Part shown: positions 7,602 to 16,379 of the stretch, in pieces
How positions within the stretch are numbered: position 1 is the first letter of the stretch
Layout: each line of letters opens with the position of its first letter
Virus record (IMG/VR): IMGVR_UViG_3300030385_001015
Coordinates: 1 to 28,239 of that record
From: a virus
Length of the DNA: 28,239 nucleotides
Direction: 5' to 3' (one strand)
The notes under the pieces: generated by a model
What the model was told of the DNA's origin: nothing
Seen by the model: the letters and a program-made list of their open reading frames with translations, nothing else
The model's database searches: none
Translations under genes and position numbers: made by a program

Positions 7602-8076
7602 AAATGACAAGAGATTTAGAATATCTATTGAGGGTATTCAGGATATTCAAAGAAGTTTTAAAAAACTTGGAATGTCGGCAAAAAACTCTAGGTCAAATAT
7701 TAACAAAGCTATCAGACCTTCAGGTGAAAAACTCGCTAAAGGGATGCAAAAAGCTTACAAGAAGGAGTTCAACGCTACGGTTGGAAAACCTAACAGAACA
7801 AGAACTTGGCAAACAATTGGTGTATACACATCTAGGAGGTCACGACAACCAGGTTTGTTTGTTGGACCACTATTAAAGAAAACTACACCTATTACTGTTA
7901 AGGGTAAGCCTAGTTTGAATTTACCTGCTATGCAAATTAAAGGTAACGCTAGGCAAGAGCCAACTAAGGATATATTTGAAGAGACAGCCAAAAAAATGGA
8001 ATCTCAAATTTATGTATCTGTAGAAAAGGCTTTGGATCGTTTGTTGGTAAAAATGCTTAAAAACGCAGGTTTATAA
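7582..8076 (+). CDS. tail completion / HK97 gp10-like protein
   Basis: A 164-residue basic protein. The N-terminal pattern RISIEGIQDIQRSFKKLGMSAKNSRSNINKAIRPSGEKLAKGMQKAYKKE is typical of HK97 gp10-like minor tail components that act in head-tail joining or tail completion. The C-terminal helix VSVEKALDRLLVKML is also usual. The gene starts with ATG at 7582, inside the previous gene, and ends one base before the next. A central loop holds many Lys and Pro residues. Confidence 0.8.
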   Translation: MSKTQSKNDKRFRISIEGIQDIQRSFKKLGMSAKNSRSNINKAIRPSGEKLAKGMQKAYKKEFNATVGKPNRTRTWQTIGVYTSRRSRQPGLFVGPLLKKTTPITVKGKPSLNLPAMQIKGNARQEPTKDIFEETAKKMESQIYVSVEKALDRLLVKMLKNAGL

Positions 8077-8077
8077 T

Positions 8078-8488
8078 ATGTTCGCTGTAATAGGTCAAAA
8101 AATAGTCACACAGCTAAATGCTACAGAATCTTTTACTACTGCTAATGGTAGTAATAAGGTGTTTCCTGTTATTATACCTCAAGGAGCGAATTATCCTTGT
8201 ACAACCTTCGAAATAATGAATGTTAGTAATTTCTTGTCAAAAGGAAATTCTTTAAATTCTTGTGATGTATCGATCCGAATTATTGCTTTCGCTGACGATT
8301 ACAACACAACATATAACCAAGCTAAAGCCGTTGTAGAAGCTTTAGATTTATACTCAGTAACTTATACTGAGGATTCAGTAGATTATACAGCTAAATTTCG
8401 TTTTGAAACATTAGACGATAATTACTTTAAGTCTGCTGAAAAATTCTACAAAGAGATAATTTTCAACTGTTTAATAATTAAAAACTAA
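8078..8488 (+). CDS. tail terminator (DUF3168-like)
   Basis: A 136-residue protein in the position of the tail terminator. It begins with a helix (MFAVIGQKIVTQLN), has PVIIPQGANYPCTTFEIMN, a paired strand in DVSIRIIAFADDY, then a helix TTYNQAKAVVEALDLY and closing strands; this order fits DUF3168/gpU-like terminators that cap the tail tube and limit its length. Spacing to the next gene is six bases. Sequence identity within this family is always low, so the call leans partly on gene order. Confidence 0.7.
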   Translation: MFAVIGQKIVTQLNATESFTTANGSNKVFPVIIPQGANYPCTTFEIMNVSNFLSKGNSLNSCDVSIRIIAFADDYNTTYNQAKAVVEALDLYSVTYTEDSVDYTAKFRFETLDDNYFKSAEKFYKEIIFNCLIIKN

Positions 8489-8494
8489 AATAAA

Positions 8495-8881
8495 ATGGCA
8501 ATTCAAAATGCAACAGGAGTTACGCTGAGTATAGGTAGCGAAGTGATGGCACACGCAACTTCGTGTAGCTTATCAGTAAATATGGACTTAAGAGATTCAA
8601 CAACTAAATCTAGTGCAGGTTGGTCTGAAGCACTTGGAGGATTAAGGTCTTGGGAAATGAGTGGGGATGCTTTCGTTGACATCGCAGCTACAGATGCTTC
8701 TCTAGGAGATTGTTTCGATTTTATAGTAGCAGGTGCAGCGACTACTGTTGTATTTACTGTTGATAGTCAAACTTATACTGGTTCTGCTTTCATTACAAGT
8801 GTATCAACAGATGCAGGTGTAGAAGAAAACTCTACATTCTCTGTTTCTATTACAGGTACAGGTGTTTTAACTAAAGCGTAA
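8495..8881 (+). CDS. major tail tube protein
   Basis: A 128-residue protein rich in Ser, Thr and Ala, with alternating strands: ATGVTLSIGSEVMAHATSCSLSVNMDLRDSTTKSSAGWSEALGGLRSWEMSGDAF and the C-terminal TGSAFITSVSTDAGVEENSTFSVSITGTGVL. This is the pattern of TP901-1-like major tail proteins, which stack as hexamers into the tube. Its position after the terminator and before the tail chaperones fits. A short poly-A tract and a spacer separate it from the next gene. Confidence 0.88.
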   Translation: MAIQNATGVTLSIGSEVMAHATSCSLSVNMDLRDSTTKSSAGWSEALGGLRSWEMSGDAFVDIAATDASLGDCFDFIVAGAATTVVFTVDSQTYTGSAFITSVSTDAGVEENSTFSVSITGTGVLTKA

Positions 8882-8905
8882 TAATTAACATCTAAAAAAA
8901 AAGGT

Positions 8906-9205
8906 ATGAAAAAGGTAGAGTTAGGTGGTAAGGAAAGACCGATTAGGTTTTCCTACTTATGTTTAAAAGAGATTTGTGGAAAATGCAAGTTAAAGTTAAA
9001 CGAATTAAACAAGTTAGGTAGCGAGATTGACCATATTGGTATAATCGCTTTCTACGGCTTGAAATATGGTGCTAAGAAGATTGGTGAAAGTTTTAATTAC
9101 AAAATCAAGGACATTGAAGAATGGATTGACAACGAAGACTTTTCTAAAATCAACGAGATTTTCGATGCGTTTCAATTAGATCAACCTCAAGAAGAGGGAA
9201 AGTAG
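8906..9205 (+). CDS. tail assembly chaperone (gpG-like)
   Basis: A 99-residue protein located exactly where lambda gpG-like chaperones lie, between tail tube and tape measure. It starts MKKVELGGKERPIRFSYLCLKEICGKCKL, a pattern common in Bacteroidota phage chaperones. It coats the tape measure during tail assembly. Near its end the mRNA has the slippery heptamer G GGA AAG at 9196-9202, directly before the stop TAG at 9203-9205, so some ribosomes are expected to shift into the -1 frame and make a longer fusion. Confidence 0.8.
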   Translation: MKKVELGGKERPIRFSYLCLKEICGKCKLKLNELNKLGSEIDHIGIIAFYGLKYGAKKIGESFNYKIKDIEEWIDNEDFSKINEIFDAFQLDQPQEEGK

Positions 9206-9570
9206 TTGAGGGTGAGGAAATAGACTCTGACTCTGGTGAGGTAGATTGGGATAAGTTAGAGAAAATAGGATTAGGAATGTTGGGGTTGGCTTATGATGAA
9301 TTATATAGCTTAACCCCTCGTTCTTTTAATAATAGGTTACTAGGCTTTAGTGAACACCAAGAGCAAATCAATCAGAATAATTGGGAGCAAACTAGGTTAA
9401 TTATACACGCTTGTTTGAGTCCTCACTCTAAAAAACGATTAAAGCCAAAAGACATTTTACCTCTTCCGTGGGATTCAAAAAATAGCCCTAAGAAGATTAT
9501 CGCATCGCCTGAACAGATAAAGGCAGATGTGGAAAGACATAAGAAAATACTTAAAAAAATGCAAAAATAA
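8906..9570 (+). CDS. tail assembly chaperone -1 frameshift product (gpGT-like)
   Basis: If ribosomes slip one base back at GGGAAAG (9196-9202), reading continues from base 9202 as VVEGEEIDSDSG and on into the downstream open frame (MLGLAYDELYSLTPRSFNN), ending at the TAA of 9568-9570. The predicted fusion is 221 residues: 99 from the first frame and 122 from the second. This is the lambda G/GT arrangement, using the same heptamer as lambda. The downstream part alone has no good start, so it should not be annotated as an independent gene from 9277. The stop overlaps the tape-measure ATG by one base. Confidence 0.8.
9196..9202 (+). other. programmed -1 ribosomal frameshift site
   Basis: GGGAAAG in the phase G GGA AAG, immediately followed by a stop codon in frame 0. 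Identical in sequence and phase to the lambda G/GT slippery site. The -1 frame stays open for 122 codons. Confidence 0.8.
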
Positions 9571-11933
9571 TGGGTTCGATTAAAACCATATCGATAATTG
9601 TTGCAGCGAATATCAAGGGCTTAGAGGCAGGGTTAGGTAAAGCTAATAAGTCTTTAGCTAAGTTCGCTTCGGGTGCAGCAAGAATGGGTTCAATGATGTC
9701 CTTTGGGATTACTGCACCTCTCGTAGCTTTAGGTAAATCAGCTTTTGATACATTCGCTAAGTTTGAGAATGGAATGATGAAGGTGAAAACGGTCACAGGA
9801 GCATCTATAGGCGAATTTAAGATGCTTACTGAAGAGGCAAAGAGATTAGGTAGGACTACTCAGTTTACAGCGTTACAAGTTGCCGACCTACAATTAGTTC
9901 TTGGTAGAAAAGGTTTCGATCCAACGGCTATTAAAAATATGGAGGAGTCTATATTAGACTTAGCTCTAGCAACAGGTGAAGATTTATCTCTAGCAGCTAA
10001 TACTGTAGCAACCTCAATAAACGCATTTGGATTAGAGTCAAACGAGGCAGCTCGTGTTGCTAATACTTTAGCTTCGGCAGCAGCAAACTCATCCATACAA
10101 CTTAGCACATTTAGCACAGCGTTTGGTCACGCAGGGGCTTCAGCAAGTGCTGTAGGGGTTGATTTAGAAGAACTATCAGCGATGATGGGTGTTCTAATGG
10201 ATAATGGTATTAAAGCATCAAAATCAGGTACAGGACTCCGTAAAGTATTTATGAAACTTCACCAAGAAGGTCGTAATTTTACAGAGGTATTAGATTTAGT
10301 TACTCAAGGAGAGGTAGGTCTTCAAAAAGCGCAAAAATTAGTAGGAGTTACAGCAGCTAATCAATTACTTATACTTGCTAAAAATAAAGATAAAATAGCC
10401 GAACTGACTCAGGAGTATAGAACCAATACAGGTCGTTTGAAAGAAATGGCTGCTTTAATGGGAGGAACAACTCACGCTAAAGTCCTAAAAATGCAATCGG
10501 CTATCGAGTCGATGAAGATTGAAATTGGAGCTTTAATTTCCGATGCTATTTTACCTTTGATTAAAAAAATAACAGGATGGGCTACTGCATTTGGAAATCT
10601 TAACAAATCAACTAAAAAAACAATATTAGTTTTTGCAGGTATATTAGCTGCAATTGGACCAGTATTATTACTACTAGCAGCAGGGTCTTCTATAATTGGT
10701 ATAATGGGTGTTGGTTTCACCATTCTAAAAGGTGCTGTGGTGGCTTTTGGTGGAGCTTTAAAAGTAGCTTTACTACCTATGATTAAAATTATAGCTATAG
10801 GAGCAGCTATTGGTGCTATAGTTATGTACATAATTGGAAATTGGGATGCGTTTAAAGAGAGGCTTACAGATGTAAGTTGGTGGAAGAATATGTTTATAGA
10901 AATGGCAATTCTAGCCATAAAGTACAATCCTATAAATGGATTAATAATTTTAATAAATAAAGGATTAGAAGCGTTAGGTCAAAAGCAATTTAAAAATCCA
11001 TTTGATAATTTAACCGATGCGCTTGAGGGTAAAAAAGACCCTGAGAAAAAATACGAACATCAATTTACAGGTGTAGTGGATGGTATTATGAAGGGTTTAG
11101 CAAAAACTAAAATTGCCTTACAACCTGCCTTAGATGCTTTCAAAAATATGTTTGACTTCTCAGGAAGCTCTATTGAACCTGAGCTTAAAATCGAGGTGGA
11201 TGAATTAGATTTTGAAGACCCTGAAGAAGATGAGGAAGATGTATTCATTGAAAAGAAAATAGGATTTACATTCCCATCGATGCAAGAAATTAAAGATAAA
11301 GTATCTGATATTTCGGGAGTTATAGGTGAATTTGCAGATGCTTGGGGAACTCAAATATCGGCAGCGTTTGATGTTATAGGTAAAGCCTTAGATAATCAAA
11401 TGATTATAGTCGAAAATAGCCACAAAAAAGAAGCTGAGTTAATAGAAGCATCTTCTATGACTGAATCGGCTAAAGCAGAGGCTATGGTGGCTTTAGAAGA
11501 AAAGACAGCCGAAGCTAAAGCTAAGATACAAAGAAAACAAGCTATAGCACAGAAAGCTGCAGCTTTAGTAGCAGCAGTAATTAATGGCGCACAAGCTATA
11601 ACTAAAGTTGCAGGTCAAACAGGTATAGGAGCGATAGCTGCTGCCCCTATGATGGCGGCTTTAGTAGGAGCGCAAATAGCATTAATAGCATCTTCACCGA
11701 TACCTGCATTCGCAGATGGAGGTATAGTGTCTGGTCCAACATTAGGATTAATTGGTGAATATTCAGGTGCAAGAAGTAATCCTGAGATAATAGCTCCATT
11801 AGATAAATTACAAGGAATGTTGGGTAATTCAAACGAAAATGCAAATATTATCCCTGATGTACGAATCTCAGGTAGTGACTTATTAATTGTATTCAATAAA
11901 GCCCGAAAGCAAGAGGGTGGGGTAAACGCATAA
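9570..11933 (+). CDS. tape measure protein
   Basis: A 787-residue protein that sets tail length. The N-terminal half shows the TP901 core pattern: KFENGMMKVKTVTGASIGEFKMLTEEAKRLGRTTQFTALQVADLQ and the later AFGLESNEAARVANTLASAAANSS. A long hydrophobic stretch lies near residues 348-423, as in many tape measures that may insert in the host membrane. A short acidic segment (DELDFEDPEEDEEDVF) near 545-560 is followed by a helical, Ala-rich region. The end FADGGIVSGPTLGLIGEYSGARSNPEIIAPLDKL is the common tape-measure C-terminus. It starts at ATG 9570, overlapping the chaperone stop (TAATG). Confidence 0.92.
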   Translation: MGSIKTISIIVAANIKGLEAGLGKANKSLAKFASGAARMGSMMSFGITAPLVALGKSAFDTFAKFENGMMKVKTVTGASIGEFKMLTEEAKRLGRTTQFTALQVADLQLVLGRKGFDPTAIKNMEESILDLALATGEDLSLAANTVATSINAFGLESNEAARVANTLASAAANSSIQLSTFSTAFGHAGASASAVGVDLEELSAMMGVLMDNGIKASKSGTGLRKVFMKLHQEGRNFTEVLDLVTQGEVGLQKAQKLVGVTAANQLLILAKNKDKIAELTQEYRTNTGRLKEMAALMGGTTHAKVLKMQSAIESMKIEIGALISDAILPLIKKITGWATAFGNLNKSTKKTILVFAGILAAIGPVLLLLAAGSSIIGIMGVGFTILKGAVVAFGGALKVALLPMIKIIAIGAAIGAIVMYIIGNWDAFKERLTDVSWWKNMFIEMAILAIKYNPINGLIILINKGLEALGQKQFKNPFDNLTDALEGKKDPEKKYEHQFTGVVDGIMKGLAKTKIALQPALDAFKNMFDFSGSSIEPELKIEVDELDFEDPEEDEEDVFIEKKIGFTFPSMQEIKDKVSDISGVIGEFADAWGTQISAAFDVIGKALDNQMIIVENSHKKEAELIEASSMTESAKAEAMVALEEKTAEAKAKIQRKQAIAQKAAALVAAVINGAQAITKVAGQTGIGAIAAAPMMAALVGAQIALIASSPIPAFADGGIVSGPTLGLIGEYSGARSNPEIIAPLDKLQGMLGNSNENANIIPDVRISGSDLLIVFNKARKQEGGVNA

Positions 11934-11938
11934 GCAAT

Positions 11939-14900
11939 ATGAGTAAATTACACTACAAAGCTAGTTTTAAATCCGAATTAGGTAAAGATTGGACTATATA
12001 TATATGGAGTAAATCTGACGATACAGGAACGGAACAAGATTTCTTGTTAAGTTCTACAGGATTTAAGTTGAAGTATAAAAAAGGAAAAGACTTACGATCT
12101 GCAGGTATAATGCCAAGTGATGTTACATTTGCCTTTAGTGTTGGCAACGACACGGATAGAGACTTTATCCACGCAATGCTAACAGATGATAATCAAGATT
12201 GGTATATAAAGATTCATAACACTCTTGATAGTCCAATAGATGGTAATCTATATTGGGCAGGTTGGTCAAGTCAATCTTTTGACACTTATGAGAATATGCC
12301 TTACCCATATTTCGTTAATATAAAAGCAAACGATAGTCTAGGAAGGTTGGTAGATAAATACAATAATACTGTTGAAACAAATGGTGTTGATGATTATCAA
12401 AACTTATTATATCCACTACAATTCTTTAACGATTTATATGATATAGATACTATAATGGGTACTAGCCATTATAAGTACTATACCAAACTCAATTGGTGGA
12501 ACTCTGAAACAACTTATAATTTTAATACTAATTCTGCTAGAGAGACATTCTATAATCGCTCTGCGTTTGTAAGGGATAATGATAATTTCCCTCTTATTAT
12601 TGGTAACTATCTCGATGAGATGAAAGGTGTTTTCAAAACCTTCGGAACTAGGTGTCTTATGTCAAATGGGAGATATTATCTCCAACAGGACAATAACTTA
12701 GATGCTGATAATGCTGATTATTTTGCGTGTACTGAGCCATCTGCATCGGGAACTGAATTTCACCTTACAGGTGTACCATCAACTGTTGATATTGATAATT
12801 CTACTACAACAACTATTGAATCAGGTGCAGATATAATGGAGGGAGGTACATATACATTCGATCCAGAGTTGAATAGTATTAGAGCTAAATATATCCACGG
12901 TGATTCAGGAGTATTATTCGATATAAGTAATGACTATTCATCACTCGCTACGGTTGGTATAATAGGTCAAGGTACAAGTGATTATCTTCTAAACTTGAAT
13001 CTACACGCATCAGAAACTTGGGATAACACCGTTGTAGTACCAATTACAGGAGGCTACCCTTCTCAAACATCTTTAATTAGTGTTGTTTGGGAGATGAAAT
13101 TAAAAGTTGGTAATTACTACTTGAGCGATTCAGGTTCTTGGACTTTAGACTCTTCAAATACTTTTAAAGTGTTCTCTGGATGTGGTGTAGGAGAAATGGT
13201 GGTAGGTGGGATGAATCCTATATCTTTTGTAGACCCTAATGCAACTGCAGCTTACATACCTAATAGCACTACAGGTTATGATAAAGCAATAGCTAAATTT
13301 ACTCAACAAATTAATATACCTACCTTACCATCATACGGAGAGGTTCAATTTCAAGTAACACCAACATTCTATTATTGGTCGGACACATTTGCTACACAAA
13401 TATCTATTAATAACTTAATAACTCCCGAAGGAGTTGCAGCCGAAAACGCAACTTTCGGAGGCTCACCATATTCTACCAATCAATGGATAGGTACGATACC
13501 TAATCCTATGAGTCTCGTAACTAATAGTCAAAATTCATCTCAACAAAATGATGATAATGGAGTTATTGGTAGTAGTTTTATTTCGTCTCAAAATCCAGCA
13601 ACACAAAATGCTGATTTCGATTTTGGAACGATAGCCTTGGGTGAACCTTTACAAAGCTCAGATAATACCCTATTTACATTGGCTTATTTGGATGGCTCTA
13701 CTTATACACCGACTGAAGGATTCAGAGTGGGTAATAGTGGCGATTATATTAACTCAACTCAGCTTTTATTAAACGAATATTTGAAGGGGCAAGATAAACC
13801 TGTAACTATATTACAAGCTACAATAAGGTCGGGTCAATATTCACCTCATATGACCTTAAAATATGATGCGAAGATCGGTGGGGATTTAGAGTATTGGGTA
13901 TTTATTAGGGGTACTTTTTCGGCTAATCTTGATGAATGGAATGGCGAATGGTATATGTTAGACTTAACAGAAACACCATCCTTTATAAATACAGATGATG
14001 TCATAACTGTTTTTGACCCACCAATAGATGGAGGTGATTCAGACGATTCTCCAGGGGGCGGTGGTACGACATCACCTGGTCCATTCCCACCAAAACACGG
14101 TGGTGGTTTAAATACGCAATTCAGACAAGCTTCATCGACTACTTTAAGGGGTAATGTAATTGGAGTTATAACGAGTGATGTAGCTTCGGGTTCGGCTATT
14201 ACGAGCATAACTATCACAGACTCTAAATGTCTATTAAAAGATGGACAGATTGTAACGATGTGTGATAGTAGTGGAGGTAACCCTTTAGAATTAATAATTG
14301 ATGGTGATATATCTAAATCTACTAAATTGATAGATATAGAGAGTATTACTCCACAGACACCATATTTCGCAGGTGGATATTTGACAGTCAATCCTTCTGA
14401 TTTAATGAATCATTCATCAGGTGGTTCTCCTGCAGGCAATACAAGTACTGTACAATTTAACGATGGAGGTTCTTTTGGTGGGGCAGATTTCTTAGAAATA
14501 GATAAAACATCTAAGAACTTAAATATATTAGGTGGAGGTGATATTGTATTAGATTCTGATGTAGATGGAGGTTCGGGAGTGTCGGTGATAATGTACCCTG
14601 ATGACTACGATGGTACTAATAGAGCTATATTAACAATCCATAATCCTGATATAGTAGCTTTATCAAATAGAGCTAGAAATGGAACAGTTCAGATTAGAGC
14701 GAATGGTTCTAGTGCAGGTAGTGGCGATGAAGAGATTGTAGCTATATTTACAGATACGGCATTAAATGCTGAAAAACCAATAGTGTTAAGACCTGAATCA
14801 ATTCACCCTATTTCTACTACTAATACATTATATAACCTTGATGGTTTTCCTTACTTCGATAAAGATGGATTAACAAGGACAAAGAAGATTGGAATAACTA

Positions 14901-15265
14901 TAGCTCAATACAAAGCTTTGGAAACTACATCCATAGAATTAATAGCAGCTCCAGGTTCGGGATATAAGATATGTGTATCGGGTATTATGATTTTCGCAGA
15001 CAGAACATCAACCGAGACATCAAGTAATAATCTATATATAGGTCAGAGTAGTCCTAGTACAACAGGAGGTAATTACACAGGGTATCTTAGAGACTTTATG
15101 AATAATGAAACTGGAGATAGAACTTATAATTGCCCTCTTTATACAGGTGAAATATCTCAGGGTAATACCGATAATAGAGCGTTACAAGTTTACGCAGGTG
15201 GTTCAGGTTTTAATGGGGATGTAGAATTAGATATATATGTAACCTATTCTATAATAGAAAGTTAA
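11939..15265 (+). CDS. large tail protein: baseplate and fibre/receptor-binding fusion
   Basis: An 1108-residue protein, the only large tail gene after the tape measure. The N-terminal 150 residues (KASFKSELGKDWTIYIWSK, then FVNIKANDSLGRLVDKYNN) fit the tail-tip proteins of Bacteroidota phages. The middle is strand-rich and Ser/Thr/Asn-rich. A Gly/Pro hinge (DGGDSDDSPGGGGTTSPGPF and after) near 695-730 divides it from a fibre-like end, which includes GNTSTVQFNDGGSFGGADFLEIDKTSKNL near 832-860, a pattern common in fibre shafts. The last 150 residues form a compact strand-rich domain, a candidate receptor-binding tip. One gene therefore probably covers distal tail, hub-like and fibre tasks. Confidence 0.75.
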   Translation: MSKLHYKASFKSELGKDWTIYIWSKSDDTGTEQDFLLSSTGFKLKYKKGKDLRSAGIMPSDVTFAFSVGNDTDRDFIHAMLTDDNQDWYIKIHNTLDSPIDGNLYWAGWSSQSFDTYENMPYPYFVNIKANDSLGRLVDKYNNTVETNGVDDYQNLLYPLQFFNDLYDIDTIMGTSHYKYYTKLNWWNSETTYNFNTNSARETFYNRSAFVRDNDNFPLIIGNYLDEMKGVFKTFGTRCLMSNGRYYLQQDNNLDADNADYFACTEPSASGTEFHLTGVPSTVDIDNSTTTTIESGADIMEGGTYTFDPELNSIRAKYIHGDSGVLFDISNDYSSLATVGIIGQGTSDYLLNLNLHASETWDNTVVVPITGGYPSQTSLISVVWEMKLKVGNYYLSDSGSWTLDSSNTFKVFSGCGVGEMVVGGMNPISFVDPNATAAYIPNSTTGYDKAIAKFTQQINIPTLPSYGEVQFQVTPTFYYWSDTFATQISINNLITPEGVAAENATFGGSPYSTNQWIGTIPNPMSLVTNSQNSSQQNDDNGVIGSSFISSQNPATQNADFDFGTIALGEPLQSSDNTLFTLAYLDGSTYTPTEGFRVGNSGDYINSTQLLLNEYLKGQDKPVTILQATIRSGQYSPHMTLKYDAKIGGDLEYWVFIRGTFSANLDEWNGEWYMLDLTETPSFINTDDVITVFDPPIDGGDSDDSPGGGGTTSPGPFPPKHGGGLNTQFRQASSTTLRGNVIGVITSDVASGSAITSITITDSKCLLKDGQIVTMCDSSGGNPLELIIDGDISKSTKLIDIESITPQTPYFAGGYLTVNPSDLMNHSSGGSPAGNTSTVQFNDGGSFGGADFLEIDKTSKNLNILGGGDIVLDSDVDGGSGVSVIMYPDDYDGTNRAILTIHNPDIVALSNRARNGTVQIRANGSSAGSGDEEIVAIFTDTALNAEKPIVLRPESIHPISTTNTLYNLDGFPYFDKDGLTRTKKIGITIAQYKALETTSIELIAAPGSGYKICVSGIMIFADRTSTETSSNNLYIGQSSPSTTGGNYTGYLRDFMNNETGDRTYNCPLYTGEISQGNTDNRALQVYAGGSGFNGDVELDIYVTYSIIES

Positions 15266-15273
15266 TTTTGAAA

Positions 15274-15441
15274 ATGAACAAAGACATAACGGAAATAGCA
15301 ATAGCCCAAGTCGCAGCTATTAGCATAAGCATATCAGATGCAGAACAATGGTTACAAATGACCTCACTAATATTAGCCGTTACATTCGGTATGTATAAGT
15401 GGTATCAAGAAATAAGAAAAATTAGAAAAAAGAAATTGTAG
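15274..15441 (+). CDS. small membrane protein, possible holin-like
   Basis: A 55-residue ORF (MNKDITEIAIAQVAAISISI...), found by reading the frame. It has one hydrophobic segment, WLQMTSLILAVTFGMYKWY, followed by a strongly basic tail ending KIRKIRKKKL-like (IRKIRKKKL), which predicts one membrane span with the C-terminus in the cytoplasm. It starts eight bases after the fibre gene and opens the lysis cassette. Single-span phage proteins with a basic tail can be holins or lysis accessories; no family was recognised. Confidence 0.6.
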   Translation: MNKDITEIAIAQVAAISISISDAEQWLQMTSLILAVTFGMYKWYQEIRKIRKKKL

Positions 15442-15444
15442 AGG

Positions 15445-15497
15445 TTTTGAAAAAATGGGATTTTACTACCTTTTCTCCTGTTTTTTCATTACCTTTA
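15445..15497 (+). promoter_or_regulatory. weak promoter candidate before lysis genes
   Basis: TTTTG at 15445-15449 is followed after 17 bases by TACCTTTT (15467-15474), and TACCTTTA lies at 15490-15497. Both resemble TAnnTTTG but lack the final G. The 84-base gap between two small genes in an otherwise tight operon makes some regulatory role likely. Confidence 0.25.
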
Positions 15498-15525
15498 CAT
15501 AAATTAAGTTAAACAAACAAGTATT

Positions 15526-15705
15526 ATGAGAGAAGTTTTAGATTTTTTATTAGCTAACGGAGCTGAGTTGTTATTGGCAATTTTAGCAGTAGCTCGTATC
15601 ATAGTAAGGTTAACTCCTACTATTAAAGATAACAAAGTATTTGGTTACTTAGATGACCTTATTGCTTTCTTTATAAAAAATAATGGCGATCCAAAAGAAA
15701 AGTAA
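15526..15705 (+). CDS. small membrane protein of the lysis cassette
   Basis: A 59-residue ORF starting MREVLDFLLANGAELLLAILAVARIIVRL, with one hydrophobic segment around residues 13-28, then TPTIKDNKVFGYLDDLIAFFIKNN. Small proteins with this LTPT..D......LD..I.FFI.N pattern are frequent next to lysis genes in Bacteroidota phages (recalled, not searched). Its end overlaps the 15683 start of the next frame by 23 bases. Role unknown; holin or a partner of the following membrane protein is possible. Confidence 0.65.
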   Translation: MREVLDFLLANGAELLLAILAVARIIVRLTPTIKDNKVFGYLDDLIAFFIKNNGDPKEK

Positions 15706-15976
15706 GATGGCTATCATACCTAAAATAATAGCAAAAAGCATTATAGCTATTATTCCTGAGATGTTCAAAGACAATAAAGGAAAATGGTCTTCTAAACGAA
15801 CAGTATCAGGTGTACTTGCTGTAGCTTCAGTCGCTAATATAGATTCTAGTGGTATAACCTGGCAAGTATTATGCCTAGCTGCTATTGCTGTATTACCTCT
15901 GTGCTTTTTAAGTAACGAAAAATGTTCTAAGTGTGATAAAAAAAAGCTGAAAAATATATTTAAAAAGGATGTATAA
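15683..15976 (+). CDS. putative holin
   Basis: A 97-residue membrane protein. After a basic start come an amphipathic stretch IIPKIIAKSIIAIIPEMF, the loop DNKGKWSSKRTVSG and two closely spaced hydrophobic segments (GVLAVASVANI and WQVLCLAAIAVLPLCFL), then a Lys/Cys-rich tail CSKCDKKKLKNIFKK. The NKGKWSSKR loop before the spans is typical of phage holins in this group. Two in-frame starts exist: ATG 15683 and ATG 15707. The longer form adds MAIQKKSK, with three more positive charges, and resembles the dual-start holin/antiholin scheme of lambda. It overlaps the DUF5675 gene by eight bases. Confidence 0.65.
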   Translation: MAIQKKSKMAIIPKIIAKSIIAIIPEMFKDNKGKWSSKRTVSGVLAVASVANIDSSGITWQVLCLAAIAVLPLCFLSNEKCSKCDKKKLKNIFKKDV

Positions 15977-16376
15977 AGCTTTCCTAACAAGGTTGGAAGA
16001 TGATAGTCATCAAACTCTAGGTCATCTTACATTGTTCGATGGCTTAGAGAAAATTTTTGAATGTGTCACTTTAGAGTTACCTTGGAAAGCTAATATGCGT
16101 AATATATCTTGTATTCCTAAAGGTGTTTATAAATGTAAGCACAGAAGTTCGGAGAAGTATAAAAATCATATTATATTACAGGATGTTCCCAATCGAAGAT
16201 ACATACTTATTCATTACGGAAACTATAACACCGACACAAGAGGGTGTATTCTTGTTGGCTCTAGGTTTGGAAAAATCAACAGGGATTCCTTGTTGGATAT
16301 TACAGCATCACGAAGAACTCTCAATGAGTTATTGGAGTCCACCGAAGCTGAAGGATTTGAATTAAATATCAGTTGA
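15969..16376 (+). CDS. DUF5675 lysis-associated protein (possible L,D-transpeptidase-like or endolysin)
   Basis: A 135-residue protein with clear DUF5675 signatures: VTLELPWKANMRNISCIPKGVYKC near residues 33-56, and RYILIHYGNYNTDTRGCILVGS near 77-98, where the His and Cys are arranged as in L,D-transpeptidase-like folds (HxGN...GCI). In Bacteroidota phages this family sits beside holins and is the best lysis-enzyme candidate here, since no lysozyme, amidase or transglycosylase is visible elsewhere. Enzymatic activity on peptidoglycan is inference. It lies three bases before the HNH gene. Confidence 0.75.
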   Translation: MYKAFLTRLEDDSHQTLGHLTLFDGLEKIFECVTLELPWKANMRNISCIPKGVYKCKHRSSEKYKNHIILQDVPNRRYILIHYGNYNTDTRGCILVGSRFGKINRDSLLDITASRRTLNELLESTEAEGFELNIS

Positions 16377-16379
16377 TAT

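Noticed and set aside
7604-7876. A 90-codon frame inside the gp10-like gene
   Set aside because: Lies in another frame of a well-supported tail gene; composition looks like a shadow.
9277-9570. Independent gene starting at 9277
   Set aside because: The frame is the -1 continuation of the chaperone gene after GGGAAAG; a separate start is not supported.
13846-14391. A 181-codon minus-strand frame inside the fibre gene
   Set aside because: Antisense to a clear fibre gene; the Pro/Gly-rich part mirrors the hinge of the real protein. No other evidence.
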